Source: JBMNRY01 sp050944915 (GTDB lineage: Bacteria; Bacillota; Limnochordia; JAAZLZ01). From it: 30,254 nucleotides of DNA. The stretch lies in contig JBMNRY010000014.1 of assembly GCA_050944915.1 (NCBI GenBank), positions 1-30,254 on the forward strand. The letters are read 5' to 3'. The position numbers and the translations under genes are program-made. This document shows positions 29,805-30,254 of the stretch, one piece after another. Below the pieces are notes generated by a model, which saw nothing but the letters and a program-made list of their open reading frames with translations, did not search any database and had not been told where the DNA came from. Position 1 is the first letter of the stretch; the number at the start of each line of letters is the position of its first letter.

Positions 29805-29858
29805 CTCGGGAAATTCTTTTCCCTATTAGCTTTTCGTGATGATAAAATTCTATACAGA

Positions 29859-29940
29859 GGGTCTGATAATCAAACTGGAAGGGACCCTGGTGCTCCAATG
29901 TTCAAAAAAGACGGAAGGGGCGAAAGCTAAGCCCTTTTTT
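29859..29940 (+). promoter_or_regulatory. structured leader with terminator (candidate attenuator) before the DUF2148 gene
   Basis: A first stem pairs GGGTC (29859-29863) with GACCC (29883-29887), extendable by one A-T pair. A second pairs AAGGGGC (29915-29921) with GCCCTT (29931-29936) and runs into a six-T tract (29935-29940). A TATACA at 29851-29856 could be a -10. The nearest upstream gene is on the other strand, so the terminator can only act on this leader. Confidence 0.5.
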
Positions 29941-29984
29941 GTAGTTGAACTGTCCACGATAATTCCAGGGAAAGGGTGGTTAGG

Positions 29985-30254
29985 ATGGAGAAGGGATTAA
30001 TTCCCAGTGAAGTGGCAGAGGCCAGGGCTGTGATGGCCGTGGCGGAGAAAATGTTAGTGGCGGCCCGGACGGCACCCAAGGCCAGGGGTCGGGATAATTT
30101 GGTGACGGCCATTGTTACTCCTGGACCCTTATTGGAACAACTGCGGGGAAAAATGCGGGAGTTGGGGCCCCAGTCGGGCTTTGGCGCCTTTGAGCGGGAT
30201 GCGGAAAACATCGCCCAGGTGCAAGCCATTGTCCTTTTAGGTACTAAGGCGGCC
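29985..30254 (+). CDS. DUF2148 (ferredoxin-like domain) protein, 5' part
   Basis: The first 90 codons of a gene cut by the window end. The translation opens MEKGLIPSEVAEARAVMAVA and contains AARTAPKARGRDNLVTAIV, the recognisable N-terminal signature of DUF2148 proteins, which in full length are about 180 residues with a cysteine-rich C-terminal part suggestive of an iron-sulfur site. The function of the family is unknown. The ATG at 29985 follows AAAGGGTGG. The cysteine-bearing part is outside the window and cannot be checked. Confidence 0.8.
   Translation, partial: MEKGLIPSEVAEARAVMAVAEKMLVAARTAPKARGRDNLVTAIVTPGPLLEQLRGKMRELGPQSGFGAFERDAENIAQVQAIVLLGTKAA

Noticed and set aside
29859..29940. 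A c-di-GMP or ZTP riboswitch in the DUF2148 leader
   Set aside because: A few short matches only; the conserved core blocks of those classes are absent, so it is reported only as an unassigned attenuator.

Overview
The window reads as chromosomal DNA of an endospore-forming member of the Bacillota (Firmicutes). Direct signs are a four-gene GerA-type germinant receptor operon, the sporulation membrane pair ytrH/ytrI beside dnaE, the trp RNA-binding attenuation protein TRAP (mtrB), an IreB/ReoM regulator, many TTG/GTG starts and strong AGGAGG ribosome binding sites. GC is moderate (around 50%) and gene content looks like a deep-branching clostridial or Limnochordia-like lineage; that placement is inference. 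There is no phage, plasmid, CRISPR array, rRNA or tRNA that I can see.

Layout. 1-1760: a probable decayed integrase tail, then a lone branched-chain-amino-acid-type solute-binding protein. 1757-5868 (minus): gerAA-gerAB-gerAC plus a small two-helix D-type subunit. 6027-8089 (plus): a cytoplasmic starch-binding-type domain protein, then ireB/reoM overlapping murA. 8079-8887 (minus): ytrH-ytrI. 9008-12304: dnaE. 12316-17139: a promoter followed by mtrB (TRAP), a DUF2007 protein, accD, accA, pfkA and pyk in one tight run. 17286-19853: a HypE-like AIR-synthase protein and a FAD-dependent oxidoreductase, separated by a terminator. 19955-21573: two LysM proteins facing each other over a shared terminator. 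21720-22619: an orphan beta-class DNA methyltransferase. 22622-26393: promoter, TPP riboswitch, transcription terminator, thiS, thiG, a decayed thiH, thiF, thiE and an M48-type metallopeptidase. 26671-28324: purK-purE in reversed order. 28359-29747 (minus): a CshA-like DEAD-box helicase with a near-perfect SigA promoter. 29985-end: a DUF2148 protein cut by the window edge, preceded by a leader that looks like an attenuator.

The most interesting points are: (1) the gap between thiG and thiF is a clearly recognisable wreck of thiH, so the riboswitch-controlled thiazole operon lacks its dehydroglycine-forming enzyme; (2) ireB/reoM, whose Listeria homologue controls MurA stability, is translationally coupled to murA here; (3) TRAP heads an operon of fatty-acid initiation and lower glycolysis genes rather than folate/tryptophan genes; (4) a leader hairpin with a six-T run lies upstream of the DUF2148 gene with no upstream gene to terminate; (5) PfkA carries Gly instead of the conserved Mg-binding Asp103.
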